DNA from: an uncultured Alphaproteobacteria bacterium
GTDB taxonomy: Bacteria; Pseudomonadota; Alphaproteobacteria; Caulobacterales; Caulobacteraceae
Direction of reading: 5' to 3'
Assembly (NCBI GenBank): GCA_937920085.1
Contig: CALETE010000041.1
Location: forward strand, 1-64,000
Length of the DNA stretch: 64,000 nucleotides
Made by a program: the position numbers and the translations under genes. A model generated the notes under the pieces. It was not told the DNA's origin, searched no databases, and saw nothing but the letters and a program-made list of their open reading frames with translations. This document shows, one piece after another, positions 34,333 to 42,795 of the stretch; position 1 is the stretch's first letter; every line of letters starts with the position of its first letter.

Positions 34333-35114
34333 GCCACCCGCTCCGAATATCGCACAGGGATTTTCGCCGCCGCCATGGCCGCCTTGACCTGGGACATGGA
34401 GACTTCGCCGAAATGGAAGATTGAGGCTGCGAGGACGGCATCAGCGCCACCGGTCAGCACGGCATCCACCATATGCTGGGCGTTTCCGGCCCCCCCTGAG
34501 GCGATCACCGGCACATTCACCGCCGAGGTGACGGCCTTCAGCAGGTCCAGGTCATAGCCGGTCTTGGCCCCGTCCCGGTCCATGGAGGTCAGCAGGATTT
34601 CTCCCGCCCCGCGTTTTACAGCCTCTATGGCATAGTCCACCACATCGAGGCCGGTATCGGTTCGCCCGCCATAGGTAAAGACCCGCCAGCCGCCGCTCCC
34701 AGACACCGATGGACCTTGCTTGGCGTCGATGGCCACCACCACGGCCTGAGACCCAAAGGCGTCGGCGCAGTCACTGATCAGGTCTCTGTTTTCCACAGCT
34801 GCGGTATTGATGCTGATCTTATCGGCACCGGCCAGCAACAGGCGTCGGGCGTCCTCCACCTTGCGAATGCCACCCCCCACGGACAGAGGCATGAAGCAGA
34901 CATCGGCGGTGCGGGCGATCACGTCGAGGATGGCACCTCGGCCCTCATGACTGGCGGTGATGTCTAAGAACATCAGTTCGTCGGCCCCGGCCGCGTCATA
35001 GGCCCTGGCCTGTTCCACCGGATCCCCAGCGTCGCGCAGGGCCACGAAATTGACGCCCTTGACCACCCGGCCATCCTTGACGTCCAGACAGGGTATGACG
35101 CGGACCTTGAGCAT
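34329..35114 (-). CDS. hisF: Imidazole glycerol phosphate synthase cyclase subunit
   Basis: Together with HisH, makes IGP and AICAR. 261 residues: RVIPCLDVKDGRVVKGVNF (catalytic Asp in CLDVKDG), LMFLDITASHEGRG, LSVGGGIRKVEDARRLLLAG, ALDAKQ-type VVAIDAKQG, and the second catalytic Asp in LLTSMDRDGAKTGYDLDL. TIM barrel. Its start overlaps the hisA stop by one base. Confidence 0.97.
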   Translation of the reverse strand: MLKVRVIPCLDVKDGRVVKGVNFVALRDAGDPVEQARAYDAAGADELMFLDITASHEGRGAILDVIARTADVCFMPLSVGGGIRKVEDARRLLLAGADKISINTAAVENRDLISDCADAFGSQAVVVAIDAKQGPSVSGSGGWRVFTYGGRTDTGLDVVDYAIEAVKRGAGEILLTSMDRDGAKTGYDLDLLKAVTSAVNVPVIASGGAGNAQHMVDAVLTGGADAVLAASIFHFGEVSMSQVKAAMAAAKIPVRYSERVA

Positions 35115-35836
35115 TAGAGGGCGACTTTCAGGGCCTCAGCCGGATTGATGGCACCGTTATAAAGGGCACGGCCAAGCACGGCCCCAGCGATCGGTGTGCC
35201 CTTATGGGCCTTTAGCCGGACAATATCGTCCACCGTGGCCAAACCTCCCGCCGCAATGACCGGAATGGATACGGCGTCGGCAATGGCCCCGAAGGCCTCG
35301 ACATTGAAACCCATGACCGTGCCATCCCGGTCAATGTCAGTGATGATCAGGGCCCCAACCCCGCCATCCTCAAAGCGCTTAGCCACCGTCACAGCGTCAA
35401 GATCCGTGCTTTCGGTCCAGCCCTGGGTGGCGACCTTGCCGCCGCGAATGTCGATACTCACGGCAATCTGTTCGGGCCAAAGGAAGGCCGCTTCATTGAC
35501 GATGTGGGGGAGGGTCACGGCAATGGTGCCAAGGATCACCCGGGAGACCCCAGCCTCAATCCAGCGTTCGATGTCCTTGAGGGAGCGGATACCGCCCCCC
35601 AGCTGAACGGGAATCGATACGGATTCCAGTATGGCTTCCACGGCCTTTTCATTGATGGCCCGGCCCTCAACGGCGCCGTTCAGGTCGACCACGTGCAGCC
35701 AATGGAATCCCGCCCCGGCCCAGGCCTTGGCCTGATCGGATGGCGAGGCATTAAACACCGTGGCCGTGTTGAGGTCGCCGTGAAGGACACGCACGCATTG
35801 GCCGTCTTTCAGATCGATGGCCGGATAAAGGATCAA
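35114..35836 (-). CDS. hisA: ProFAR isomerase
   Basis: Isomerises ProFAR to PRFAR. The typical HisA N-terminus is MILYPAIDLKDG, so the start is the TTG at 35836 (LILYPAIDLKDGQCVRVLHGD), whose last two bases and one more overlap the hisH stop as TTGA. A GTG at 35845 would add three residues. Motifs: PAIDLKDG, VQLGGGIRSLKDIERWIEAG, TDIDRDGTVMGFNVEAF and IPVIAAGGLATVDDI. 240 residues. Confidence 0.95.
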   Translation of the reverse strand: MILYPAIDLKDGQCVRVLHGDLNTATVFNASPSDQAKAWAGAGFHWLHVVDLNGAVEGRAINEKAVEAILESVSIPVQLGGGIRSLKDIERWIEAGVSRVILGTIAVTLPHIVNEAAFLWPEQIAVSIDIRGGKVATQGWTESTDLDAVTVAKRFEDGGVGALIITDIDRDGTVMGFNVEAFGAIADAVSIPVIAAGGLATVDDIVRLKAHKGTPIAGAVLGRALYNGAINPAEALKVAL

Positions 35837-36465
35837 GGTCGCCACTCCAGGAAGCGCGCCAGCAGGGCCAGACCGGCACTCTGTGACTTTTCAGGATGAA
35901 ACTGTACGCCTGCAACATTGTCCCGGGCGACAGCGGCGGGGAAGGTCCCGCCGTGATCGACATATGCCGCAACATGGGCAGGGTCGTCTGGAAAGAATGC
36001 GAAGGAATGGGTGAAATACATGGGCGCATCGCCAATCCCGGCAATCAGGGGCGGGCCGTGCGGATTTATCAGGCTATTCCAGCCCATATGCGGCACCTTG
36101 GCCTCTGGGGTGGAGGGGGTGATGGGTTTGACGTCTCCGGGGATCCAGTTCAGGCCGGTGGTCTCGCCAAATTCCAGCCCCCGGCTGGCCACCAGCTGCA
36201 TGCCGACACAGATCCCGAGGAAGGGCCGTTGCTTGTGTCGGACGGCTTCATCTAGGGCCTCTTCCAGACCGGGCCTGGCCTGAAAGGCCCGCATGCACGC
36301 CGCGAAGGCCCCGACGCCGGGGAGGACAATGCGGTCTGCACCGAGGATATCTTCCGGCGCAGAGGTCACGACGATGTCTGCGGTGCCGTCAGCCGCACGG
36401 ATCAGCGCCTTTTCAGCCGAGCGCAGATTGCCCGAGCCATAGTCGATCAGGGCGACCTTGTTCAT
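35833..36465 (-). CDS. hisH: Imidazole glycerol phosphate synthase glutaminase subunit
   Basis: Hydrolyses glutamine and channels ammonia to HisF. 210 residues with LIDYGSGNLRSAEKAL, the nucleophile elbow PFLGICVGMQLV (catalytic Cys), and the His/Glu pair in VAGVQFHPEKSQ. Starts six bases after hisB ends. Confidence 0.97.
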   Translation of the reverse strand: MNKVALIDYGSGNLRSAEKALIRAADGTADIVVTSAPEDILGADRIVLPGVGAFAACMRAFQARPGLEEALDEAVRHKQRPFLGICVGMQLVASRGLEFGETTGLNWIPGDVKPITPSTPEAKVPHMGWNSLINPHGPPLIAGIGDAPMYFTHSFAFFPDDPAHVAAYVDHGGTFPAAVARDNVAGVQFHPEKSQSAGLALLARFLEWRP

Positions 36466-36471
36466 GGGACC

Positions 36472-37062
36472 TCAGAGCACGCCCTTGGTGGAGGGGGCCT
36501 GGCCCAGGGTCTTGGGGTCCAGCTCAACGGCATCGCGCAGGGCGCGGGCCAGGGCCTTGAAACCGCTCTCAGCAATGTGGTGGCTATTGTCCCCGTACAG
36601 GGTTTCCAGGTGCACGCAGGCGCCACAGTTCATGGCAAAGGCGTGGTGGAATTCCTTGAACAGCTCGGTATCCATGTCGCCGATCTTGGGGGTCTTGTAG
36701 ACGACCTTCCAGATCAGATAGGCGCGGTTGGACAGGTCGAGCGCGCACCGGGTCAGGGTCTCGTCCATGGGAATATAGGCGTGGCCGAACCGCCGCACGC
36801 CCTTAAAGCCGTCCAGGGCTTGGCTGAAGGCCTGACCCAGGACAATGCCGGTGTCTTCTACCGTGTGGTGCTGGTCGATGTGCAGGTCGCCCTGGGTGCG
36901 GACCTTCAGGTCAAACCCCCCATGGCGGGCAAAGCTGTCGAGCATGTGGTCGAAAAAGCCGATGCCGGTGGCAATGTCAGATTGGCCGGTCCCATCCAGA
37001 TCCAGGCTGATCTCGATCTGGGTCTCTTTGGTGTTGCGAACCACCTGGGCTGAGCGCGCCAT
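36472..37062 (-). CDS. hisB: Imidazoleglycerol-phosphate dehydratase
   Basis: Dehydrates IGP to imidazole acetol phosphate. 196 residues, dehydratase only (no phosphatase domain, as in most non-enteric bacteria): RNTKETQIEISLDLDGTG, FFDHMLDSFARHGGFDL, HIDQHHTVEDTGIVLGQAF (metal-binding His and Glu), and ELFKEFHHAFAMNCGACVHLE. Two bases after the PfkB-family kinase gene, so the kinase leads the operon. Confidence 0.97.
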   Translation of the reverse strand: MARSAQVVRNTKETQIEISLDLDGTGQSDIATGIGFFDHMLDSFARHGGFDLKVRTQGDLHIDQHHTVEDTGIVLGQAFSQALDGFKGVRRFGHAYIPMDETLTRCALDLSNRAYLIWKVVYKTPKIGDMDTELFKEFHHAFAMNCGACVHLETLYGDNSHHIAESGFKALARALRDAVELDPKTLGQAPSTKGVL

Positions 37063-37064
37063 GG

Positions 37065-38054
37065 CTAGAGTCCTTTTTGTGCGGCAAGGTCAGCCAGGCG
37101 AACCTGGGGCCTTGGGCCATAATGCGAGATCACTTCGGCCGCCGCCAGGGAGCCGAGTTGACCACAGACCTGCAAGGGTCGATCGGCGGCAAGGCCGAAC
37201 ATGAAGCCCGCCGCATATTGGTCCCCAGCCCCGGTGGTGTCGATCACCTTGTCTACGGGATAGGCACCAACTTCGATGGCCTCCGTTCCTTGCAAAATCA
37301 CAGATCCAGCCGAGCCGCGGGTCACGGCAGCCAGCTTGACCTTGGTCCGCAGACGGCTGAGGGCCTCTAGGAAATCATCGGTCTCAAACAGGGTGCAGAC
37401 TTCATTCTGGTTGGCGAAGACCAGGTCAACCTGGGTTTCAAGGAAGGCCAGCAGGCCCTCACGATGACGCTCGGCGACAAAGCCGTCAGAGAGGGTCAGG
37501 GCAATCATACGACCGCTAGCCCGGGCCAGGCCCGCGGCCTTGGCAAAGGCCCGGCGGGCGGCCTCGGCATCAAACAGATAGCCTTCAAGATAGACGATCT
37601 TGGCCGCCTCAATGACGTTTGCATCCACATCATCGGCGGTGAATTCCGTCGATGCCCCCAGATAGGTGCACATGGTGCGCTCACCGTCCGGAGTTACATT
37701 GATCAGGCTGCGAGCGGTCGCCGGCCCCCCGATCAGGGGCGGGGTATCGAAATGCGCTCCGATGGCCCGCATGTCGTGGGCAAAAACATCCCCCAGCTGG
37801 TCCTTGGCCACCTTGCCAAGATAGGCGGCGCGACCGCCAAAACTGGCGACCCCGGCTATGGTATTGCCAGCCGAGCCGCCGGAGGCTTCGACCCCCGCGG
37901 CCATGCGGGAATAGAGGTCAGAGCTGCGGGCCTCGTCCACCAGCATCATGGCCCCCTTGTCGAGACCTTCTGTCTGCAAGAACGCCTCGTCAGCCGGGGC
38001 AATCACATCAACAATGGCATTGCCGATCGCAGCGACATCATAGAGCAGAGTCAT
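37065..38054 (-). CDS. PfkB-family kinase, probable adenosine kinase
   Basis: Ribokinase-family sugar or nucleoside kinase of 329 residues: AIGNAIVDVIAPADEAFL, GGSAGNTIAGVASFGGRAAYLGKVAKD (PfkB signature 1) and DTTGAGDQYAAGFMFGL (signature 2, anion hole and catalytic Asp). Alphaproteobacterial relatives are commonly annotated adenosine kinase. It heads the pfkB-hisB-hisH-hisA-hisF-hisE run (gaps or overlaps of a few bases). Histidine synthesis consumes ATP and releases AICAR, so a purine-salvaging kinase in the operon would make metabolic sense, but the substrate is inferred. Confidence 0.85.
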   Translation of the reverse strand: MTLLYDVAAIGNAIVDVIAPADEAFLQTEGLDKGAMMLVDEARSSDLYSRMAAGVEASGGSAGNTIAGVASFGGRAAYLGKVAKDQLGDVFAHDMRAIGAHFDTPPLIGGPATARSLINVTPDGERTMCTYLGASTEFTADDVDANVIEAAKIVYLEGYLFDAEAARRAFAKAAGLARASGRMIALTLSDGFVAERHREGLLAFLETQVDLVFANQNEVCTLFETDDFLEALSRLRTKVKLAAVTRGSAGSVILQGTEAIEVGAYPVDKVIDTTGAGDQYAAGFMFGLAADRPLQVCGQLGSLAAAEVISHYGPRPQVRLADLAAQKGL

Positions 38055-38178
38055 GGGGCGGGTGCTTTCAGCAAGGTCGACTTGGGCGGCTGACTACAGG
38101 TAAAGCCGGACTTGGGCAACGCGGGCGCGGCACCTGTAGGCTCTATAGGACTGGAAATTTAAGAAGGCGTTCTGGATC

Positions 38179-39009
38179 ATGGGTCGAATTCCGATTGTCA
38201 CGGCGAGCCTTGCGCTCCTGCTGAGCGGGTCTTTGGCGAGTGCTTTTCCTGCGCGGGCCCAGGGCTGGACGCCCCTTGACCCTGAAAACCTGCTGGTGAT
38301 CGACACCACGAAAGGCCGCATTCTGGTGGCCATGTCCCCAGACCTGGCACCCAAGGCTGTAGAGCGGGTCAAGCTGCTGGCCCGAGAGCATGTCTATGAC
38401 GGACTTCTGTTCCACCGGGTCATTGAGGGCTTTGTCGATCAGACCGGAAACCCCAATAATCATGACGGCGGCGTCTCCAGCCATCCCGATTTGGCACCAG
38501 AGTTTGTCGCGCGTTTGGAGCCCGGGCGGTTTTCACCAGTAAGTTTAGCGTCTGACAGCCAGCAGGGCTTTGTGGGCGCGGTTCCTGTCGAGGCGGTTTC
38601 GGCGGCGGAGGCAGGGCGATCAGCCGATGGCAAGCTAAGACTCTGGGGGGCCTATTGTCCCGGCGTCGCTGGCATGGGCCGTCAGGCCGATCCCGGCAGT
38701 GCCAATTCCGAAATCTTCTTCATGCGGGACTCAAGCCGCCGTCTAGATCGCGACTATACGGTCTGGGGTAAGGTGGTGGTCGGTCTCGAGCGTGTCCGGG
38801 CCATGGCAGTGGGCGAGCCTCCGGCTGAGCCCGATAGAATGATCAAGGTGAGGGTGGCCTCAGACCTGGCGCTCAGCGACCGGCCCAAGGTCGAGATTAT
38901 GGAGGCCAAGTCCCCGGCCTTCCAAACGCTCATAGGGCAGGTCCGCACAGCCAAGGGTGCCGACTTCACCGTCTGCGATCTGGATCTGCCCGTTCGACCT
39001 GGGCGCTAG
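38179..39009 (+). CDS. Exported cyclophilin-type peptidyl-prolyl isomerase
   Basis: 276 residues with a signal peptide (GRIPIVTASLALLLSGSLASAFPARA, cleavage about 30) and a cyclophilin domain: LLVIDTTKGRILVAMSPDLAP, YDGLLFHRVIEGFVDQTGNP (the FHR catalytic motif), SANSEIFFMRDSSRRLD and DYTVWGKVVVGLERV. It has an insert in the middle (about 115-170) relative to compact PpiA-type proteins. Likely folds envelope proteins in the periplasm. Convergent with nth, sharing four bases. Confidence 0.9.
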   Translation: MGRIPIVTASLALLLSGSLASAFPARAQGWTPLDPENLLVIDTTKGRILVAMSPDLAPKAVERVKLLAREHVYDGLLFHRVIEGFVDQTGNPNNHDGGVSSHPDLAPEFVARLEPGRFSPVSLASDSQQGFVGAVPVEAVSAAEAGRSADGKLRLWGAYCPGVAGMGRQADPGSANSEIFFMRDSSRRLDRDYTVWGKVVVGLERVRAMAVGEPPAEPDRMIKVRVASDLALSDRPKVEIMEAKSPAFQTLIGQVRTAKGADFTVCDLDLPVRPGR

Positions 39010-39680
39010 ACCTTGCCCTTCGAGGGGCACAGGTCAGCCAGGGCGCAGTCCTCGCATTTGGGCTTACGGGCCAGGCAGACATAGCGGCCATGCAGGATCA
39101 GCCAGTGATGGGCCCTAACCTTTGCGGCATCGGGGACAATGGCCATGAGTTCGGCCTCCACCTGATCGGGGGTCTTGCCCTTGGCCAAGCCTAGGCGATG
39201 GGCGACCCGGAAGACATGGGTATCCACAGCAATGGCCGGCTCAATACCCAGCTCATTGAGCACGACGCTGGCGGTCTTGCGGCCGACCCCCGGCAGGGCC
39301 TGCAGGTCTGTGCGGTTTAGGGGCACCTCGCCCCCATGCTGCTCCATAATGATGTTCGCGGCCGCCAGGACATTCTTCGCCTTGGTCCGGAACAGGCCAA
39401 TGGACGAGATCAGAGGGATCAGGCCCTCTTCCCCCAGGGCCAGCATGGCCTGAGGGGTGTCGGCCACGGCGAACAGTTTGCGGGTAGCCTTATTGACCTG
39501 CACATCCGTGGCCTGGGCCGAGAGAGCCACAGCGGTGACCAGGGTATAGGGGCTGGTATAATCAAGCTCGGTGCGGGGATCGTCGGACACGGTTTCGAAA
39601 CGCGCGAAGATTTCAGCGATCCTGGCGCGCTCGGCGGGGGAGGTGCGTTTTGAGGGCGCGGGCTTGGGGGGGGTGGCCAT
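39006..39680 (-). CDS. nth: Endonuclease III
   Basis: DNA glycosylase/AP lyase for oxidised pyrimidines. ATG 39680 gives MATPPKPAPSKRTSP and 224 residues; the much longer open frame upstream is low-complexity shadow of the next gene. Motifs: helix-hairpin-helix LPGVGRKTASVVLNE, catalytic Lys and Asp in VDTHVFRVAHRLGL, and the FeS ligands CLARKPKCEDCALADLC. Confidence 0.96.
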   Translation of the reverse strand: MATPPKPAPSKRTSPAERARIAEIFARFETVSDDPRTELDYTSPYTLVTAVALSAQATDVQVNKATRKLFAVADTPQAMLALGEEGLIPLISSIGLFRTKAKNVLAAANIIMEQHGGEVPLNRTDLQALPGVGRKTASVVLNELGIEPAIAVDTHVFRVAHRLGLAKGKTPDQVEAELMAIVPDAAKVRAHHWLILHGRYVCLARKPKCEDCALADLCPSKGKV

Positions 39681-39743
39681 TCTGTGACCATGGCGTAATC
39701 GCCCCCCTTTCGCCAAGTCCCTGACGGGAGTAGCCATAGGCCC

Positions 39744-40250
39744 ATGTCCATTTATCGCGAGGCAGGGGCAGTGGAAGATCTGGTCTTCATGGACGCCGAA
39801 ATCCGGCCACATCGCTCCCTGTCTGAAAGGGGGTTTATCGTCCTGATCTCTGTGGTCACGGCGGTGAACTGTATCTGCGCTGCAGTCTTTCTGGCCATGG
39901 GGGCCTATTTCGTGCCGTTCTTTCTCGGTCTTGATGTCGTGGCCGTACTGATTGCCTTTCTGTCGAGCTATGCGGCGGCCCGGCAGGTCGAGCGGGTTTT
40001 GGTCACCGATCGCAGTGTCCGGATTACCTATGAGACGCCAAAGGCCGTGCGGGTGGTCTGGGAAAGTCCGACGGCCTTCACCCGGGTTAATCTCTATGCC
40101 GATGACGACCAGCTTCAGGACCTGCGCGTCGCCCTGTCGGGCAAGGAGGCCCAGGTCGCCCGGGCATTGGGGCCAACAGAACGTGCCCAATTCGCTGACG
40201 CCCTAGAGGGTGCCATTCATCAGGCCCGTCGCACCCGTTATGTGGTCTAG
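39744..40250 (+). CDS. DUF2244-family inner-membrane protein
   Basis: 168 residues with a short cytosolic N-terminus containing HRSLSERGF, two closely spaced membrane helices (about residues 32-75, FIVLISVVTAVNCICAAVFL then a second), and a C-terminal cytosolic domain (VERVLVTDRSVRITYETPKAVRVVWESP). The HRSLS motif and two-helix plan are those of DUF2244. Function unknown. Divergent from nth; the next gene follows after two bases. Confidence 0.85.
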   Translation: MSIYREAGAVEDLVFMDAEIRPHRSLSERGFIVLISVVTAVNCICAAVFLAMGAYFVPFFLGLDVVAVLIAFLSSYAAARQVERVLVTDRSVRITYETPKAVRVVWESPTAFTRVNLYADDDQLQDLRVALSGKEAQVARALGPTERAQFADALEGAIHQARRTRYVV

Positions 40251-40252
40251 GG

Positions 40253-40999
40253 ATGAGCTTCAGCGATAACGAGGTCGAACGTTATGCCCGCCATCTTGTC
40301 CTGCGGGAGGTGGGCGGCCCAGGACAGCAGGCCCTGAAGGCGGCGAGGCTTGCCGTGGTTGGAGCGGGTGGTTTGGGCGCGCCGGTGGCGCTCTATCTGG
40401 CGGCGGCCGGGGTGGGGTCCTTAACCCTGATCGACCCCGATGTGGTGGACCTTAGCAATCTCCAGCGTCAGGTTTTGTATGCCGAGGCTGATCTGGGTCA
40501 CCCCAAGGTCGCGGCGGCGCAGGCCCGGCTTACGGCCTTAAACGCCTATGTAAATGTGACGGGTGTGCAGGCGGCGCTAACACCTGCAACCGCTGTGGAC
40601 CTGTTGGCAGGCCACGATCTGGTCCTGGACGGCACCGACGATTTCGCCACCCGGTTTGCCGTTAATGAGGCCTGTGTCCGCCTGGGCCTGCCCCTGGTGT
40701 CGGGTGCCATAGGCCGCTGGACCGGCCAGGTGGGGGTATTCGGCTCAAAGCCCTGCTATCGCTGTCTGGTGCCTGAGATCCCACCCGATGCCGAGACCTG
40801 TTCGGCGGTGGGGGTTATCGGGGCCCTGGCCGGGGTGATCGGTTCGATGATGGCCCTGGAGGCGATCAAGGTGATCACCGGGGCCGGCGAGGCCCTGACC
40901 GGACGCCTGCTGATCTATGACGCCCTCGCAGCCCAGACCCGGACCGTGAAGATCGGCGCTGATCCTCGATGCGTGACCTGCGGTGGCCTAGAGCATTGA
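40253..40999 (+). CDS. MoeB/ThiF-family adenylyltransferase
   Basis: E1-like enzyme that adenylates the C-terminus of a ubiquitin-like sulfur carrier (MoaD or ThiS). 248 residues: RYARHLVLREVGGPGQQALK, nucleotide motif VVGAGGLGAPVALYLAAAGVG, DLSNLQRQVLYAEADLGHPK, LDGTDDFATRFAVNEAC, and zinc-binding cysteines CYRCLVPE and RCVTCGG. No rhodanese domain, so it is the short form. Choice between MoeB and ThiF cannot be made from sequence alone; no moa or thiS gene lies nearby. Confidence 0.92.
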   Translation: MSFSDNEVERYARHLVLREVGGPGQQALKAARLAVVGAGGLGAPVALYLAAAGVGSLTLIDPDVVDLSNLQRQVLYAEADLGHPKVAAAQARLTALNAYVNVTGVQAALTPATAVDLLAGHDLVLDGTDDFATRFAVNEACVRLGLPLVSGAIGRWTGQVGVFGSKPCYRCLVPEIPPDAETCSAVGVIGALAGVIGSMMALEAIKVITGAGEALTGRLLIYDALAAQTRTVKIGADPRCVTCGGLEH

Positions 41000-41974
41000 C
41001 GACAGGACCCGGTCCGGCGGCCGGTGGCCGTCCATCCAGGTCTTGAGGTTGATAATGACCTTTTCGCCCATTTCGGTACGGGCCTCTACCGTGGCGGATC
41101 CCAGGTGGGGAAGCAGGACGGCGTTGGGCAGGTCCAGGAGCTTGGGATTGATGGCGGGCTCGAACTCGAACACGTCAAGGCCAGCCCCGGCAATGCCGCC
41201 CGCCGCCAGGAGGTCAGCCAGGGCGCTCTCATCGATGATTTCGCCCCGGGCGGTATTCACCAAAATGGCATGGGGCGACATAAGCTTAAGCCGCCGGGCT
41301 GAGAGCAGGTGGTAGGTGGCCGGGGTGTGCGGGCAGTTGACTGAGATGATGTCCATCCGCGCCAGCATCTGGTCCAGGCTTTCCCAGTAGGTTGCCTCCA
41401 GCTCCTCAGCGATCCGGGAGCTCACCGGCTTGCGGTTGTGATAATGGATCTGCATGCCAAAGGCCTTGGCGCGACGGGCCACAGCCTGGCCGATCCGGCC
41501 CATGCCGATAATGCCCAAACGCTTGCCAGAAATCCTGCGTCCCATCATCCAGGTGGGGGCCCAGCCGGTGAAGTCCCCAGCCTGGGCGACATTTGCCCCT
41601 TCGACGATCCTGCGCGAGACGGCCATCATCAGGGCCAGGGTCAGGTCGGCGGTATCTTCGGTGAGCACCCCAGGGGTATTGGTCACCAAAATGCCCTTGG
41701 CATTGGCAGCGGCCACATCAATGTGATCGACCCCAGCTCCGAAATTGGCAATCAGCTTGAGACGGTCGCTGGCCTGGGCGATCACCTCAGCATCGATCTT
41801 GTCGGTGATGGTTGCCACCAGGGCGTCGCAATGGCCGACGGCGTCGATCAGCTCTGGGCGGGTAAAGGGTCGGTCTTCCAGGTTCAGTTGGGTGTCGAAC
41901 AGTTCGCGCATACGCGTTTCCACCGAATCGGGGAGCCGTCTGGTGACGATGACGTGCGGCTTTCGCGTGGACAT
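40988..41974 (-). CDS. D-2-hydroxyacid dehydrogenase (glyoxylate/hydroxypyruvate reductase type)
   Basis: NAD(P)H-dependent reductase of 328 residues: GVDHIDVAAANAKGILVTNTPGVLTEDTADL (catalytic Arg downstream region), LGIIGMGRIGQAVARRAKAF (nucleotide motif), VNTARGEIIDESALAD and PHLGSATVEARTEMG with the catalytic His. Likely reduces glyoxylate or hydroxypyruvate. Its 3' end overlaps the convergent MoeB-like gene by 12 bp. Confidence 0.94.
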   Translation of the reverse strand: MSTRKPHVIVTRRLPDSVETRMRELFDTQLNLEDRPFTRPELIDAVGHCDALVATITDKIDAEVIAQASDRLKLIANFGAGVDHIDVAAANAKGILVTNTPGVLTEDTADLTLALMMAVSRRIVEGANVAQAGDFTGWAPTWMMGRRISGKRLGIIGMGRIGQAVARRAKAFGMQIHYHNRKPVSSRIAEELEATYWESLDQMLARMDIISVNCPHTPATYHLLSARRLKLMSPHAILVNTARGEIIDESALADLLAAGGIAGAGLDVFEFEPAINPKLLDLPNAVLLPHLGSATVEARTEMGEKVIINLKTWMDGHRPPDRVLSSML

Positions 41975-42011
41975 GGCGGACAGACTTCAAAAACCAATGG
42001 CGTGATTGAGG

Positions 42012-42084
42012 CTCTAGAGCATGTTCTAAAAAGTGGGAACCGGTTTTCGGACTGAAACATGCTCTAGTTTGTTGAATTAGAGCC
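42012..42084. repeat. Inverted intergenic repeat with T-run
   Basis: 12-bp perfect arms CTAGAGCATGTT (42014-42025) and AACATGCTCTAG (42056-42067) around AAAAGTGGGAACCGGTTTTC, a sequence I recognise as a dispersed alphaproteobacterial repeat. A further arm TTAGAGCC (42077-42084) pairs with GGCTCTA at 42010-42016, followed by TTTTTT (42085-42090), making a larger terminator-like structure. It sits between the divergent dehydrogenase and SH3 genes, so it is not downstream of either. Confidence 0.75.
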
Positions 42085-42163
42085 TTTTTTATCCCTTGAG
42101 AACTTTCCGCCTCACGGGAAAAGGCTCTAGCGCGATTGCGTCCAAACCTCTAGCAAAGGGGGC

Positions 42164-42742
42164 ATGAACGGCCAAGTTAAGCTTCGCCCGGTGCGCGCGA
42201 TGAGGCGCAGGGTGTTGATGTTTTTGGCGGCTTTCTGCGCCGCCGCTAATGCCGCATGGGCGGCACCCGAGGCCCAAACCCCCTCTGGGTTTCCTGTGCC
42301 GCGCTATGTCTCTCTAAAGTTCCAAACGGTGAACGCCCGGGGCGGTCCAGGGGATGATCACCGGCTGTTGTGGGTCTATCACGCCCGTTATCTGCCGGTG
42401 CAGGTGGTGGCCGAAGACAGCGAATGGCGGCGGATCTGTGATCCGGACGGCGGCCTGGCCTGGGTGCATAAACGGACGACGGACGCGCCGCGCACGGTGA
42501 TCCGTATCCAAACCCAGCCCCTTGCCCTGCACAGCAGCGCAAAAGACTCCGCCCGCGTCGTGGCCTATCTTCGCTCCAGATCAATCGCCAACCTAACCAA
42601 GTGCGATGAAAAAGGCTGGTGCAGGGTCAAGGTCGACGGGGTCTCAGGGTGGATACCAAGCCTACAGGTCTGGGGTCTGGACGAGCGGCCCCAATGCGGG
42701 ACGGCCCTTCGACGAGATACGATGATCAATTCCGAACATTGA
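42164..42742 (+). CDS. SH3-like domain protein, exported
   Basis: 192 residues with a signal peptide (MRRRVLMFLAAFCAAANAAWA; the start at 42164 or an internal ATG) and a bacterial SH3-like fold: VSLKFQTVNARGGPGDDHRLLWVYHARYLPVQVVAED, two repeats (GGLAWVHKRT; CRVKVDGVSGWIPSLQVWGL). Such domains occur in envelope proteins that bind peptidoglycan or partners. Just upstream of fabA (53 bp), possibly with a promoter shared in the gap. Confidence 0.85.
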   Translation: MNGQVKLRPVRAMRRRVLMFLAAFCAAANAAWAAPEAQTPSGFPVPRYVSLKFQTVNARGGPGDDHRLLWVYHARYLPVQVVAEDSEWRRICDPDGGLAWVHKRTTDAPRTVIRIQTQPLALHSSAKDSARVVAYLRSRSIANLTKCDEKGWCRVKVDGVSGWIPSLQVWGLDERPQCGTALRRDTMINSEH

Positions 42743-42795
42743 GCAAGCCGCCCGGCTCTGATAGCCCTGGCCGCCAATCGAAAGAAAACGCCAAA

